A DNA stretch of 64,000 nt from an uncultured Eubacteriales bacterium. GTDB taxonomy: Bacteria > Bacillota > Clostridia > Oscillospirales > Oscillospiraceae. The position numbers and the translations under genes are program-made. The notes under the pieces were generated by a model. The model had not been told where the DNA came from. It saw only the letters and a list, made by a program, of their open reading frames with translations, and searched no databases. Where the stretch lies: NCBI GenBank assembly GCA_900549545.1, contig URPA01000003.1, positions 12,875 through 76,874 of the forward strand. Direction: 5' to 3'. Positions 24,744 through 33,641 of the stretch are shown here, piece after piece. The first letter of the stretch is position 1. Every line of letters begins with the position of its first letter.

Positions 24744-26069
24744 ATGAAAAAGACAAGAAAGCTTATTGCGGCAGTTTTAGCGCTGCTGCTTATACCGGCG
24801 TTGTGCGCCTGTGAGGAGCTGGACTCTATACGCAGTCAGCTCCCCGATCCCCCGAAGGTGGACGAATCCCCCGCCCCCACCGAGGAAGTCAGCGAGCCTG
24901 TGGAGTCTGAGCCGGTTGAATCCGAAGCTCCCGAGACGCCCGCTGCGCCGGATGCTGACGGGACGCAGGTTTTTGTCAGCTTCACCGCCGACACCAAGGA
25001 GAGCTACGACCCGCAAAACGGGACCGAGCTTATTCTCACCTTCTCAAGCGTTGTGCCGAAGGTGAACATTGTCGGGTCTGACGGAGCGGCCGCCGAGAAG
25101 ATAAACACCGCCCTCGGCCTTATCGAGGAGACCTATTACACCGGCAATGATTACGGCTACGGCACCGCCACCGGCTATAATATGATGCTTGAGCTTGCCG
25201 AGGATAACTATTCCTATGTTGTGGGCAGCGGTCTTGCGGGCGTGTCATTGCAGCTTTCCGCATCGCGCACGGTGTCCGTCTCCCGCGCGGACGGGGCGGT
25301 CATCAGCCTGCTGTATAACGACTATGAGTTCACCGGCGGCGCGCACGGCAATTACGGCACGCGCAGCTTTGTGTTCGACACCCGGACCGGTGAGCTGCTG
25401 ACGCTTGACAGCCTCTCCTCCGACCCCGCCGCGCTCAAGGAAGTGCTGCTGACGAAGATGCAGGCCGCCGTTGAGGAGGATAAGGACGGGTATTACTCCA
25501 ACCATATCGACCCGAGTCTTGACCTCACCTCCGCACTCCCCGCTCTGCTGCGTGAGGGCTCCTGGGACCTCGGTGATGACGGGCTTGAGATTTTCTCCAG
25601 CCTCTATGAGCTTGGCCCCTATGCCGCCGGCATAACCGAGTTCACTATCCCCTATTCTGAGCTTACAAACGTCCTCGACAGCAAGTGGATTCCCGCCGCG
25701 AAGAGCGGTGACGGAACGCTCAGCATAAGCCCCATCGACGCTGTGGACGACGGGACAGTTCAGATTGTCGGCAAGGTGACGCTGGACGCCGAGGGTCAGG
25801 AATACTGCCTCAGGGCCGATGGCGCGGTATACGATGTGACCATATCCTCCGGGATGTACTCCGAGCAGTTTTATAAGAACATGGACCTCTGGTACGCAAA
25901 CCTCATCTCTGACAGCGCCGTTCAGCTCCAGCTCACACTGCCGGAGGGCCTGCCAAATCTGATGATAAGCTACCGCGATTCCGCCGGTGAAAGCCATGAG
26001 CTGTTCATAACCGGCAGCGAGGGCAACATCCAGCTTACAGACCCCACCGGTGTGCAGGCAGTGGGTTAA
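24744..26069 (+). CDS. Lipoprotein with RsiV/PdaC-like (DUF4163/DUF3298) domains
   Basis: A secreted, lipid-anchored protein of 441 residues. It has a signal peptide with a lipobox-like LCAC (Cys near 21-23), then a Pro/Glu-rich linker (residues 30-75). Residues 80-290 match the DUF4163-DUF3298 arrangement seen in RsiV and the non-catalytic part of PdaC, with the hallmark DYEFTGGAHGNYGTRSFVFD block. No polysaccharide deacetylase domain follows; the C-terminal 150 residues are a beta-rich region I do not recognise. It may sense or bind cell-wall fragments or lysozyme, by analogy with RsiV; this is inference. It is monocistronic. Confidence 0.75.
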   Translation: MKKTRKLIAAVLALLLIPALCACEELDSIRSQLPDPPKVDESPAPTEEVSEPVESEPVESEAPETPAAPDADGTQVFVSFTADTKESYDPQNGTELILTFSSVVPKVNIVGSDGAAAEKINTALGLIEETYYTGNDYGYGTATGYNMMLELAEDNYSYVVGSGLAGVSLQLSASRTVSVSRADGAVISLLYNDYEFTGGAHGNYGTRSFVFDTRTGELLTLDSLSSDPAALKEVLLTKMQAAVEEDKDGYYSNHIDPSLDLTSALPALLREGSWDLGDDGLEIFSSLYELGPYAAGITEFTIPYSELTNVLDSKWIPAAKSGDGTLSISPIDAVDDGTVQIVGKVTLDAEGQEYCLRADGAVYDVTISSGMYSEQFYKNMDLWYANLISDSAVQLQLTLPEGLPNLMISYRDSAGESHELFITGSEGNIQLTDPTGVQAVG

Positions 26070-26104
26070 ACGCCGGAAAATACACGGAAAATCGAATTTT
26101 TTAG

Positions 26105-26216
26105 TTGACATTACCCCTTCGGTGTGGTACACTCTATAGGCCGCATTGAAGGGGTAATTAAGTCGAGGTATGCCCTCCACCCCCAGAGCGAGTCCTGAAA
26201 AGAGGGAGGAAATTCC
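26105..26216 (+). promoter_or_regulatory. Promoter and L21-type ribosomal protein leader
   Basis: TTGACA (26105-26110), 17-base spacer and TACACT (26128-26133) give a strong promoter. The 83-base untranslated leader contains CCCTCC (26173-26178), complementary to the GAGGGAGG ribosome binding region (26202-26209) of rplU, which allows a structure that hides the translation start. Its position and content suit the L21 leader class that provides autogenous control in Firmicutes; the class assignment is by eye. Confidence 0.6.
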
Positions 26217-26531
26217 ATGAAGCATGCTATAATTGTTACCGGCGGCAAGCAGTATCGCGTTGCCGAGGGCGATGTGGTTTTCATCGAGAAGCTCGATGTG
26301 GCCGCGGGTGAGTCTGTCAAGTTTGACCAGGTTCTTGCCGTTATCGACGGTGAGAATGCCACTTTTGGCGCTCCTGTCATTGAAGGCGCTTGCGTCACCG
26401 CCAATGTCGTCAAGAGCGGCAGAGGCGCAAAGGTTCGCGTCTACAAGATGAAGCCCAAAAAGGGTTATCGCAGAACTCAGGGTCACAGACAGCCTTATAC
26501 CAAGGTTCAGATTGAGACCATCAACGCCTGA
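26217..26531 (+). CDS. rplU: 50S ribosomal protein L21
   Basis: Large-subunit ribosomal protein, 104 residues. Typical blocks are the N-terminal IIVTGGKQYRVAEGD and the C-terminal VRVYKMKPKKGYRRTQGHRQPYT. The start ATG 26217 has GGGAGG six bases upstream. Unlike in most Firmicutes, no prp protease gene separates it from rpmA: the gap to rpmA is 40 bases. Confidence 0.97.
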   Translation: MKHAIIVTGGKQYRVAEGDVVFIEKLDVAAGESVKFDQVLAVIDGENATFGAPVIEGACVTANVVKSGRGAKVRVYKMKPKKGYRRTQGHRQPYTKVQIETINA

Positions 26532-26571
26532 TTCCAGCAACCGATTTACTACTAATGGAGGTGTAACCTGA

Positions 26572-26835
26572 ATGGCACATAAAAAAGGTATGGGTTCTAC
26601 CAAGAACGGCCGCGACAGTGAGTCTAAGCGTCTTGGTGCCAAGAGAGCCGATGGGCAGTTTGTCCTCGCCGGCAATATCCTTGTCAGACAGCGCGGAACC
26701 AAGATCCACCCCGGTACCAACGTGGGCAAGGGCAAGGATGATACCCTGTTCGCTCTGGTTGACGGGACTGTCAAGTTCGAGCGCATGGGCAAGGACCGCA
26801 AGAAAGTCTCCGTTTATGAGGAGCTCGCCCAGTAA
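26572..26835 (+). CDS. rpmA: 50S ribosomal protein L27
   Basis: Large-subunit protein whose N-terminus reaches the peptidyl-transferase centre. It is 87 residues and begins directly with MAHKKGMGSTKNGRDSESK, so the cleavable N-terminal extension found in Bacilli and many Clostridia is absent, in agreement with the missing prp gene. Cotranscribed with rplU. A GGAGG element lies 12 bases upstream of the ATG. Confidence 0.97.
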   Translation: MAHKKGMGSTKNGRDSESKRLGAKRADGQFVLAGNILVRQRGTKIHPGTNVGKGKDDTLFALVDGTVKFERMGKDRKKVSVYEELAQ

Positions 26836-26844
26836 TTGCTGCTT

Positions 26845-26875
26845 AAAGGCCGGACGCTTTGTCCGGCCTTTTCTC
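26845..26875 (+). terminator. Intrinsic terminator after rpmA
   Basis: Stem AAAGGCCGGAC (26845-26855) with GTCCGGCCTTT (26861-26871), loop of five, followed by TCT. It begins 10 bases after the rpmA stop. Confidence 0.85.
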
Positions 26876-26921
26876 ATAAAAAGGCTTAAGCCATTTTATG
26901 AAAGAGCTTCACTTCAATCGC

Positions 26922-27042
26922 GCATTTTTGCCCAGCGTGAGATGGCAAAAATGCACTCTCTCCGCGCAAAGTGTTTTTGCCGAGGTACATGTCCCCGGCA
27001 AAAACTTATTTGAATTTTGTTCGCCAACTGCGGTTGGCGAAC
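26922..27042. repeat. Three consecutive hairpins between rpmA and obg
   Basis: Within the 299-base gap are three perfect stems: GCATTTTTGCC (26922-26932 with 26944-26954), GTTTTTGCCG (26973-26982 with 26996-27005) and GTTCGCCAA (27019-27027 with 27034-27042). The first two share a TTTTTGCC core and are imperfect repeats of one another. No T-run follows the last. The region has no credible frame; it may be a small structured RNA, a leader of obg or an interspersed element. Confidence 0.6.
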
Positions 27043-27134
27043 TCTGCGAGGCTTCTTAGTTATTTTCAGAGGGCGGCTTCTGTCCGGCCTTTATGTTATT
27101 ATTAGCTGCTGTTTCGGCAGAAAGGAGAAAAGGC

Positions 27135-28418
27135 ATGGCCGCTTCTTTTGTTGACAAGGCGCGCATAACCGTTATCGCCGGGCGCGGCGGGGACGGGGCT
27201 GTGGCGTTTCATAGGGAAAAATATGTCGCAGCCGGCGGCCCCGACGGGGGCGACGGCGGGCGCGGCGGCAGCATTGTCTTCGTGCCTGATGACAATATGT
27301 CCACCCTGATGGACTTTCGCTATAAGCGCAAGTTTACCGCCGGAAACGGCGCAAACGGTCAGGGCAAGCGCTGCTATGGCAAGGACGGGGAAACCCTGTA
27401 TATCCGTGTCCCCCGCGGTACGCTTATACGCGACACCGCGACCGGTGCCGTGATGCACGATATGTCCGTCGGCGGCGAATGGGTCGCCGCGAAGGGCGGC
27501 AGAGGCGGCTGGGGCAATATGCACTTTGCAACCCCCACCCGTCAGGTCCCGCGCTTTGCAAAGCCGGGTCTGCCCGGCGAGAGCCACGATATAACGCTTG
27601 AGCTCAAGCTGCTGGCCGATGTCGGCCTCGTGGGCTTTCCCAATGTGGGCAAATCCACGCTGCTCTCGGTCGTGAGCAAGGCGCACCCCAAGATAGCAAA
27701 CTATCACTTCACAACGCTGTTTCCAAACCTCGGCGTTGTATATGTGGATGAGGGCTCGTCCTTCGTCATGGCGGATATTCCCGGCATAATTGAGGGTGCC
27801 TCCGAGGGCGCTGGGCTCGGGCATGATTTTCTGCGCCATATTGACCGCTGCCGACTGCTTGTGCATCTGGTGGATGTCTCCGGCAGCGAGGGGCGCGACC
27901 CTGTGGAGGATTTTGACGCGATAAACGCCGAGCTTCGGGAGTACAGCGAGGAGCTTGCCTCCCGGCCGCAGATCGTCGCCGCCAACAAGTGCGATCTGCT
28001 GGGCGATGACCGGGAGAACATTGAGCGGCTCAAGGCCCGCGCTGAGGAGCTGGGTTATGAGTTTTTTGAGCTCTCCGCCGCAACACATATGGGAAGCAGC
28101 GAGCTTGTGCACGCCTGTGCCCGCCGCCTGACGGAGCTCCCCCCCATCCGCAGCTTTGAGGCGGATTATGTCCCGCCCGAGCCTGTTATCGACACCTCGG
28201 AGGATCTCAGCATCCAGAACTTTGACGACATGTGGGTCGTTGAAGGCCCGTGGCTCCAGCGCCTTGTCGCAACCGTCAACTTCTCCGACTATGAAAGCCG
28301 CATGTACTTTGACCGCATCCTGCGCGAGGCGGGCGTGTTCAAGCGCATGGAGGAGATGGGCGTCAGGGACGGGGACACCGTCAGCATGTACGATTTGATG
28401 TTTGAATATAAAGATTAA
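27135..28418 (+). CDS. obg: GTPase Obg
   Basis: Essential ribosome-associated GTPase linked to 50S assembly and stress control. It has the glycine-rich Obg fold (residues 1-158, GGDGAVAFHREKYVAAGGPDGGDGG), a G domain with G1 GFPNVGKST, G3 DIPGIIEGA, G4 NKCD, and a C-terminal OCT domain (residues 345-427, ending in MFEYKD). The start is ATG 27135 (MAASFVDKARI), with AAAGGAG ten bases upstream; upstream ATGs in frame lack support. Placement after rplU-rpmA is the common Firmicute order. Confidence 0.97.
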   Translation: MAASFVDKARITVIAGRGGDGAVAFHREKYVAAGGPDGGDGGRGGSIVFVPDDNMSTLMDFRYKRKFTAGNGANGQGKRCYGKDGETLYIRVPRGTLIRDTATGAVMHDMSVGGEWVAAKGGRGGWGNMHFATPTRQVPRFAKPGLPGESHDITLELKLLADVGLVGFPNVGKSTLLSVVSKAHPKIANYHFTTLFPNLGVVYVDEGSSFVMADIPGIIEGASEGAGLGHDFLRHIDRCRLLVHLVDVSGSEGRDPVEDFDAINAELREYSEELASRPQIVAANKCDLLGDDRENIERLKARAEELGYEFFELSAATHMGSSELVHACARRLTELPPIRSFEADYVPPEPVIDTSEDLSIQNFDDMWVVEGPWLQRLVATVNFSDYESRMYFDRILREAGVFKRMEEMGVRDGDTVSMYDLMFEYKD

Positions 28419-28451
28419 AACCGCTCGTAGACAAAGGCTTTGCCTATTGCA

Positions 28452-28486
28452 AAAAAATTCCTTCGGATTTTCCGAAGGAATTTTTT
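28452..28486. terminator. Bidirectional terminator between obg and ktrA
   Basis: Perfect 16-base stem AAAAAATTCCTTCGGA (28452-28467 with 28471-28486), loop TTT, with A and T runs at both outer ends, serving the convergent genes. Confidence 0.92.
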
Positions 28487-28487
28487 A

Positions 28488-29135
28488 TTATAGATGCAGC
28501 AGCTTTTTCACATCGGCATCCTTGCCGATGACAAGCACCTTTTCATCCGCCGAGAACACATGGTCGGCCTTTATCATCCCGTCCACGGTGTCTCCGCTCT
28601 TGAGAGCGACAATGTTCATCCCGTACTTTTGCCGCACGGCAATGGAGGCGGGGGGCTTGCCTACCCACTCCCTGGGCACGGCAATCTCATAGATAGAAAA
28701 CCCGTCCGCCACGGGGATATAGTCAAAAATCAGCTCGCTGGAAAAGCAGACCGCCGTCCAGTTGGCAAGCTCCCGCTCGGGGTAGACGACCTGATCCGCG
28801 CCGTTACGCATCAGAAACTTCTCCTGAATACCGTCTGCGGCTCTGGAAACCACGAGCGGCGCACCGTAATCCTTCAAAAGCGAGGTAATCTCAAGCGAGC
28901 TCTGGAAGTCGTTGCCTATGCTGACTATGCAGACGTCAAAATTCCTGACGCCCAGAGACTTGATGACCGCTTCATTGGTGCAGTCGGCAATCTTGGCGTT
29001 GGTCACATAGGGCAAAACGGCGTTGACACGCTCCTCGTTGATGTCAATGGCGAGCACGTCCTGATTGAGCTCATTGAGCTTGACGGCGGTATGATAGCCA
29101 AAACGGCCCAGACCAATAAGCAAAACAGATTTCAT
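28488..29135 (-). CDS. ktrA: Potassium uptake regulatory subunit KtrA (TrkA-type RCK protein)
   Basis: Cytoplasmic gating subunit of the KtrAB potassium channel/transporter. Residues 1-120 form the RCK_N Rossmann domain (SVLLIGLGRFGYHTAVKL, with the nucleotide-binding GxGxxG), and residues 135-215 the RCK_C domain (VGKPPASIAVRQKYGMNIVAL). The 215-residue length matches KtrA rather than the duplicated TrkA. The start ATG 29135 follows GGAGAAG. The ktrB stop is 13 bases upstream, so the two form one operon. Confidence 0.93.
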   Translation of the reverse strand: MKSVLLIGLGRFGYHTAVKLNELNQDVLAIDINEERVNAVLPYVTNAKIADCTNEAVIKSLGVRNFDVCIVSIGNDFQSSLEITSLLKDYGAPLVVSRAADGIQEKFLMRNGADQVVYPERELANWTAVCFSSELIFDYIPVADGFSIYEIAVPREWVGKPPASIAVRQKYGMNIVALKSGDTVDGMIKADHVFSADEKVLVIGKDADVKKLLHL

Positions 29136-29148
29136 AGTTCTTCTCCTC

Positions 29149-30495
29149 TCAGCCCACGGCGACAGTTTCCTCAGGCAGGCGCACGGCACTGCCGAGGTGG
29201 TCCTGTTCAACCACGGCGTACATAAGCGTCAGGCCGCCGACACGGCCAAAATACATAAGGCAGATAAGCAAAACATGCGACACCGCGCTCAGCCCCGGAG
29301 TATAGCCCAGGGACAGGCCCACCGTCGCCACGGCGGAGGCGGCCTCGAACATCGCGCCCATAAGCGGAATCCCGTCAGCAAGGCGGATAAGCAGCCCGCC
29401 GCCGACAAAGAGCAGCATATACAGCAGGAAGATAGCCACGGCGTTTCTTATAGTCGCCGCGGAGAGCCGCCTGCCGAAGCCCTCGGCGTTGGCCTTGCCG
29501 CGGAAGGCGGATATCATCGTCAGCAGCAGCACCGCGAGCGTGTTGACCTTGAAGCCGCCCGCAGTCGATCCCGTCGCCCCGCCGACGAGCATCAGCATAA
29601 CGGTGACAAGCTGGCTTCCGCTGCCAAGAGCATCAAGCGGCACGGTGTTAAAGCCCGCCGTGCGCGTGGTGACGGACTGGAAAAGCGCCGCTAAGAAGCT
29701 CTCCCCGCCCGGGGCCGCTATGCCGGGGTTATGCAGAAGCTCACCCGCATAGCAGGCAAAGCCGCCAACGAGCAGCACCGCGCTGAGCACAAGCACCATG
29801 CGCGTCTGGGCAGAGTACCGCTTGAAGCGCAGGCCCTTATCGCGGATATCGCCCCAGGTGAGAAAGCCGATGCCGCCGGAGATTATCAGGAGGCTCAGCG
29901 TGATGACAACAAGCGGATCACCAGTGAAAGCGGTCATGGACGAAAACGGCTCGTTAACACCCATCAGGTCAAAGCCCGCGTTGCAGAAGGCGGACACGGA
30001 ATGAAACACCGCATACCACAGCCCGCGCCCGAAGCCGAACATCGGCACGAAGCGAAAGCTAAGCGCCAGAGCACCCAGAGCCTCGATGCAAAAAGAGGTT
30101 TTGAGGATGAAGCTTGTCTGCCGCAGGATGCCGCCGACATGCGGGGCGGAAATCGACTCCTGCATTATCCAGCGCTGGCGGAGGCTGATTTTCTTGCCGG
30201 AAATGATAGAGAGCGCCACCGCGATGGTCACAACACCCATGCCGCCGATCTGGATAAGCAGCAGGATAACCGCCTGACCAAATCCCGTCCAATGGCTGAA
30301 GGTGTCATACACCACAAGCCCGGTGACGCAGGTGGCGGAGGTAGACGTGAAGAGAGCGTTGAGAAATGGTGTGCTCTCCCCTGTTTTTGCGGCGAAGGGC
30401 AGCATGAGCAGGAGCGTCCCCAGCAGGATGACCGCAAGAAAGCCCAAAAGCACCATTCTCGGCGGGCCGATATGCCGCGTAAAGCCCCGTTTCAT
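29149..30495 (-). CDS. ktrB: Potassium uptake membrane subunit KtrB (TrkH family)
   Basis: Ion-conducting subunit with four membrane-pore-membrane repeats. The four pore-loop glycine regions are visible: SATCVTGL, SAFCNAGF, TRTAGFNTV and ASAVATVGLSLG. The start is ATG 30495 (MKRGFTRHIGPP) behind GGAGGTGAGG, giving 448 residues; the frame stays open for 50 more codons without homology. First gene of the ktrBA operon. Confidence 0.94.
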   Translation of the reverse strand: MKRGFTRHIGPPRMVLLGFLAVILLGTLLLMLPFAAKTGESTPFLNALFTSTSATCVTGLVVYDTFSHWTGFGQAVILLLIQIGGMGVVTIAVALSIISGKKISLRQRWIMQESISAPHVGGILRQTSFILKTSFCIEALGALALSFRFVPMFGFGRGLWYAVFHSVSAFCNAGFDLMGVNEPFSSMTAFTGDPLVVITLSLLIISGGIGFLTWGDIRDKGLRFKRYSAQTRMVLVLSAVLLVGGFACYAGELLHNPGIAAPGGESFLAALFQSVTTRTAGFNTVPLDALGSGSQLVTVMLMLVGGATGSTAGGFKVNTLAVLLLTMISAFRGKANAEGFGRRLSAATIRNAVAIFLLYMLLFVGGGLLIRLADGIPLMGAMFEAASAVATVGLSLGYTPGLSAVSHVLLICLMYFGRVGGLTLMYAVVEQDHLGSAVRLPEETVAVG

Positions 30496-30596
30496 TCCCT
30501 CACCTCCGTAAAAACCAATAGTCATGTTATTATAGCATTTATTTTCCAATACAGCAATAGCAGAGGTCTGCGTCAAATAGACCTCTGCTATATGAT

Positions 30597-31877
30597 TTAT
30601 GCTGTTTTCCGCGCCGTGGGCAGCTTTTTCTGCCGGGCTGTGCATATCTGATGCAAATTCATGCTGCGGCTGTGGTCAATGGGCTGCCAGCTCACGTCCT
30701 TGAAGAGCGAGGCAATGCAGATGGGGAGATATGTGAACATGAAAACGGGGAAAGTGAAGGCGTAGAATATCTTTTTCCCGGTGCCGCAATATATCTGCCG
30801 CCACTCGGTTACTGTGGTTATAGCTCCCAGCACAAAGAGCGTCATGTACAGGTTCAAAATTGTTGTGCCTATTGACATTCCCAGTGCGCTAAGGTCCCGC
30901 CCCGTGCCAAAGCTTATAAAAGCGGCGGCAATATTCACGACCACGCTCAGCGACGTGAGCACCGCGGCGGGCATGATGTTCATTGCCATATCATAGCAGG
31001 AGGCGCTGCGCTTTTTGAAGATGCCGCGCATAAGCTCGCCGCCATAGCGGGCGAAAACCTGAAGATAACCCCGCGACCAGCGCAGGCGCTGCCGCCACGA
31101 CTGGCGAAAGCTCACCGGCTGCTCATCATAAACCACCGCCGTCGGGCAGTAGCCTATCTTCTCGCCGTGCACGACGTTATCGATGGTAAATTCAATATCC
31201 TCCGTCAGCAAAAAGAAGTTCCATCCGCCGCAGCGTTCGAGAATTTCATGGGAGAACATGAAGCCCGTGCCGGAGACGGCGCAGCTCGTGCCGAGCAGCA
31301 TACGCGCGTTATTGAGATACCGCGCCTCGCGCAGAAACCAAAGGGCGTAACCGGCGGATATCCAGTTGTCGCCGTAATTTTTGGAGTTGCGGTAGCTGGT
31401 GATTATGCGATAGCCGTCGGAAAAGGTCTTGTTCATCTCGCTTATGTAGTTCGGGGCGAGGATATTGTCCGCGTCAAGGACAATGTACGCGTCGTGAGCG
31501 GGCTCGTCATTGCATATGGCGCTGAGCAGGAAATTCAGGGCGTAGCCCTTGCCGATGCGCGTTTCGCTGTGCCGGGTGTAGACCACAGCACCCCGGGCGG
31601 CGGCGACCGCCGCTGTATCGTCCGTGCAGTTATCAGCGACTACATATATATCCACAAGCTCCGCCGGGTAATCCTGCACGCGGATGCTGTCGATAAGCTC
31701 GCCGATTACCGCGCGCTCGTTGCGCGCTGCGATGAGCACAGCGTAGCGGTGTAGTTTTGCCTGCTTATGGGGCTTGTGCTTTTTGAAAAGCGAGACGGGG
31801 ATATAGAAAAACTGATACGAATAGCACAGGAAAAACAGGCACATTATTACAAAATTGAAAATCTCTATCGCGCGCAT
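30597..31877 (-). CDS. Membrane-bound processive-type family 2 glycosyltransferase
   Basis: A 426-residue GT2 resembling the PgaC/BcsA/HasA class. An N-terminal helix (residues 7-25) precedes the cytoplasmic GT domain: AVLIAARNERAVIGELI, VVADNCTDDT, VLDADN, LLTEDIEF (catalytic TED) and QRLRWSRG (the QxxRW motif of processive transferases). Three or more C-terminal helices follow. The start ATG 31877 has AAGGAG and overlaps the VTT-family gene by 13 bases. The product is probably an exported polysaccharide or a glycolipid; the substrate cannot be read from the sequence. Confidence 0.85.
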   Translation of the reverse strand: MRAIEIFNFVIMCLFFLCYSYQFFYIPVSLFKKHKPHKQAKLHRYAVLIAARNERAVIGELIDSIRVQDYPAELVDIYVVADNCTDDTAAVAAARGAVVYTRHSETRIGKGYALNFLLSAICNDEPAHDAYIVLDADNILAPNYISEMNKTFSDGYRIITSYRNSKNYGDNWISAGYALWFLREARYLNNARMLLGTSCAVSGTGFMFSHEILERCGGWNFFLLTEDIEFTIDNVVHGEKIGYCPTAVVYDEQPVSFRQSWRQRLRWSRGYLQVFARYGGELMRGIFKKRSASCYDMAMNIMPAAVLTSLSVVVNIAAAFISFGTGRDLSALGMSIGTTILNLYMTLFVLGAITTVTEWRQIYCGTGKKIFYAFTFPVFMFTYLPICIASLFKDVSWQPIDHSRSMNLHQICTARQKKLPTARKTA

Positions 31878-32611
31878 TTCGCCGCTCCTTTCTCTGCCGA
31901 GGCAGGCTCCTGGTGTTTGCTGCAAATCCGGCTGTATATCCAAAATCCGCCCGCGCTGATGAGCAGGGTCAGGGCGAAAACCGCTGCCGCGAGGATATAG
32001 CTCTTTGTACCAAGCGCGTCCCCGCCGAGGGTAGAGGTCAGCACCGACGGTATCCGGCCGACGGAGCAGATAAGCAGCAGCGTCCCAAGCTTTATATCTG
32101 TAAGCCCCGCATAGTAGCACAGCAGGTCCTTCGGTGTGCCGGGCAGCATGAAGATGAGGGCGAATATCGCCGTGCGTTTGGGGGACGAGCGCAAAAAGCG
32201 GAGCTTACTCAGCTTTTCCCGAGTGAAAAACAGCTCACAGAGCCTTGTCCCAAAGCGGCGCACAAGCAGGATAACAAGGCTGCTGCCAAGCCCCGTCGCG
32301 ATAAGGCAGAGTATAGTGCCCTCCACAGTGCCGAAGGCATAGCCCGCGGCTATCTCCAGCGGCTCACCCGGTATGATGGCGACGGTTATCTGCAAAACCA
32401 CCATGCCGATGTATATGAGCCTGCCGCCGATGCCGTGCTCGTCCACCAGCGCGCGGAACTTCTCCGGGTCGGAGGCAAACTCGAGCATGGGCAGGCCGAT
32501 GAAATAAAACACCGCAGCGCTCAGCAGCAAAAATATTGCGAGAGACAGCAGCGATATCAGGCGCCTGCTGCCCTGGCTAAGCTCTGTGCGGTTTTGATTT
32601 TTATTGTCCAT
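31865..32611 (-). CDS. VTT-domain (TVP38/DedA-like) membrane protein
   Basis: A 248-residue membrane protein of the TVP38/TMEM64 family; related proteins act in lipid scrambling or flipping of carrier lipids. It has about five to six helices and the VTT hallmarks GEPLEIAAGYAFGTVEG and GTPKDLLCYYAGLTDI. The start ATG 32611 follows GAGGGGAGG. Overlap with the processive GT2 suggests that the two work together, for instance on lipid-linked glycans; this is inference. Confidence 0.85.
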   Translation of the reverse strand: MDNKNQNRTELSQGSRRLISLLSLAIFLLLSAAVFYFIGLPMLEFASDPEKFRALVDEHGIGGRLIYIGMVVLQITVAIIPGEPLEIAAGYAFGTVEGTILCLIATGLGSSLVILLVRRFGTRLCELFFTREKLSKLRFLRSSPKRTAIFALIFMLPGTPKDLLCYYAGLTDIKLGTLLLICSVGRIPSVLTSTLGGDALGTKSYILAAAVFALTLLISAGGFWIYSRICSKHQEPASAEKGAAKCAR

Positions 32612-32949
32612 ATCGCGCCTCCCCTCTTTGCTGCCGCCATTATACAAAACGGGGCATTAAGAAAAAAGCCGGGGATTGTTTATGATTTAATTAAGCTTGA
32701 GGAAATATCAGGAGCCGGGCAGGCAGCGCGGGCGGGCTTGAGGAACTAAAGTCTGGAGTCCGGGGAGAGTCCGGGGAAGACTCGGGGAGAAACGGAGAGA
32801 ACCGGCCCGCGCTGTCGGAGCGGACGATATATCCCGGCCCCTGACAGTGCTTAGTTTACCGCTCCCCCGCCGCCGCTGCCATAGATATGCCTTACAAAAA
32901 AAGCCCCCGCCTTACAAAACTGTAAGACGAGGGGCGTCTAAATGCAGAT
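32612..32949. other. Intergenic region with short direct repeats, no gene seen
   Basis: Of the 369-base gap before the GlmU-C-like gene, this part contains a run of near-identical units (AGTCCGGGGA repeated around 32757-32790, with variants) and a small stem CTTAC/GTAAG near 32910-32930. I find no convincing reading frame or RNA gene. Confidence 0.45.
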
Positions 32950-32972
32950 GAGCAGCCCTAATAGGGCTGCTC
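32950..32972 (-). terminator. Hairpin after the amino-sugar operon
   Basis: Stem GAGCAGCCCT/AGGGCTGCTC (32950-32959 with 32963-32972), loop AAT, eight bases past the last stop on the - strand. The T-run lies on the + side only, so it may act by another route or weakly. Confidence 0.5.
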
Positions 32973-32980
32973 AATTAAAA

Positions 32981-33640
32981 TTATTTTTTCTTTACCACAT
33001 TTCCGGCGGATTTATATATGCTCTCGGGCGGGACAGTGCCTCTGACGCTGGAGGTGGGGTAGATATTGCTGTCGCGGCAGACGACCGTTCCGGGATTGAG
33101 GACGCTGTTGCAGCCGACCTCTACCCTGTCGCCAAGGATAGCGCCGAACTTCTTGCGCCCGGTCTCGATATTGCCGTCGGGTGTCTTGACGGTGACAAGG
33201 GTCTTGTCGCTCTTGACATTGCTGGTAATAGAGCCGGCGCCCATATGCGCCTTGAAGCCGAGGACGGAATCGCCAACGTAGTTATAATGCGGGGTCTGGA
33301 CGTTATCGAACAGCACCACGTTTTTAAGCTCCACAGAGTTACCGACGACGGCCTTCTTGCCGACAATGGCGCTGCCGCGGATGAAGGCGCAGTGGCGCAC
33401 CTCGGCCTCATGGTCGATAATGCAGGGTGCGCCGATATACGCCGATGGGAAAACCTTGGCGTCCTTCGCTATCCACACGCCCTCGGACGGGTGGTCAAAC
33501 TCCTCCGGGCTGAGGGTCTCACCCAGCTTGAGGATGAAGGGCTTTATATCATCCAGCACCTCCCAAGGGTAGGTCTTGCCCTCAAAAAGCTCCGCCGCTA
33601 TGGTCTTGCTCAGGTCTAAAAGTTCATTTATTTTAACCAT
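32981..33640 (-). CDS. Left-handed beta-helix protein related to the GlmU C-terminal acetyltransferase domain
   Basis: A 219-residue hexapeptide-repeat protein without a pyrophosphorylase domain. Repeats run from about residue 55 (VWIAKDAKVFPSAYIG) through SAIVGKKAVVGNSVELKN to GDRVEVGCNSVLNPGTVV, with the HYNYVGDSVLGFKAHMGAGSITSNVKSD block that parallels the GlmU active site. The gene starts one base after the glmM stop, so it probably acetylates glucosamine-1-phosphate made by GlmM, with another enzyme providing uridylylation; the role is inferred from homology and context. Confidence 0.8.
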   Translation of the reverse strand: MVKINELLDLSKTIAAELFEGKTYPWEVLDDIKPFILKLGETLSPEEFDHPSEGVWIAKDAKVFPSAYIGAPCIIDHEAEVRHCAFIRGSAIVGKKAVVGNSVELKNVVLFDNVQTPHYNYVGDSVLGFKAHMGAGSITSNVKSDKTLVTVKTPDGNIETGRKKFGAILGDRVEVGCNSVLNPGTVVCRDSNIYPTSSVRGTVPPESIYKSAGNVVKKK

Positions 33641-33641
33641 C

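Noticed and set aside
26881..27134. Possible prp gene between rpmA and obg
   Set aside because: The gap is hairpin-rich and has no frame with the Prp Cys/His motif.
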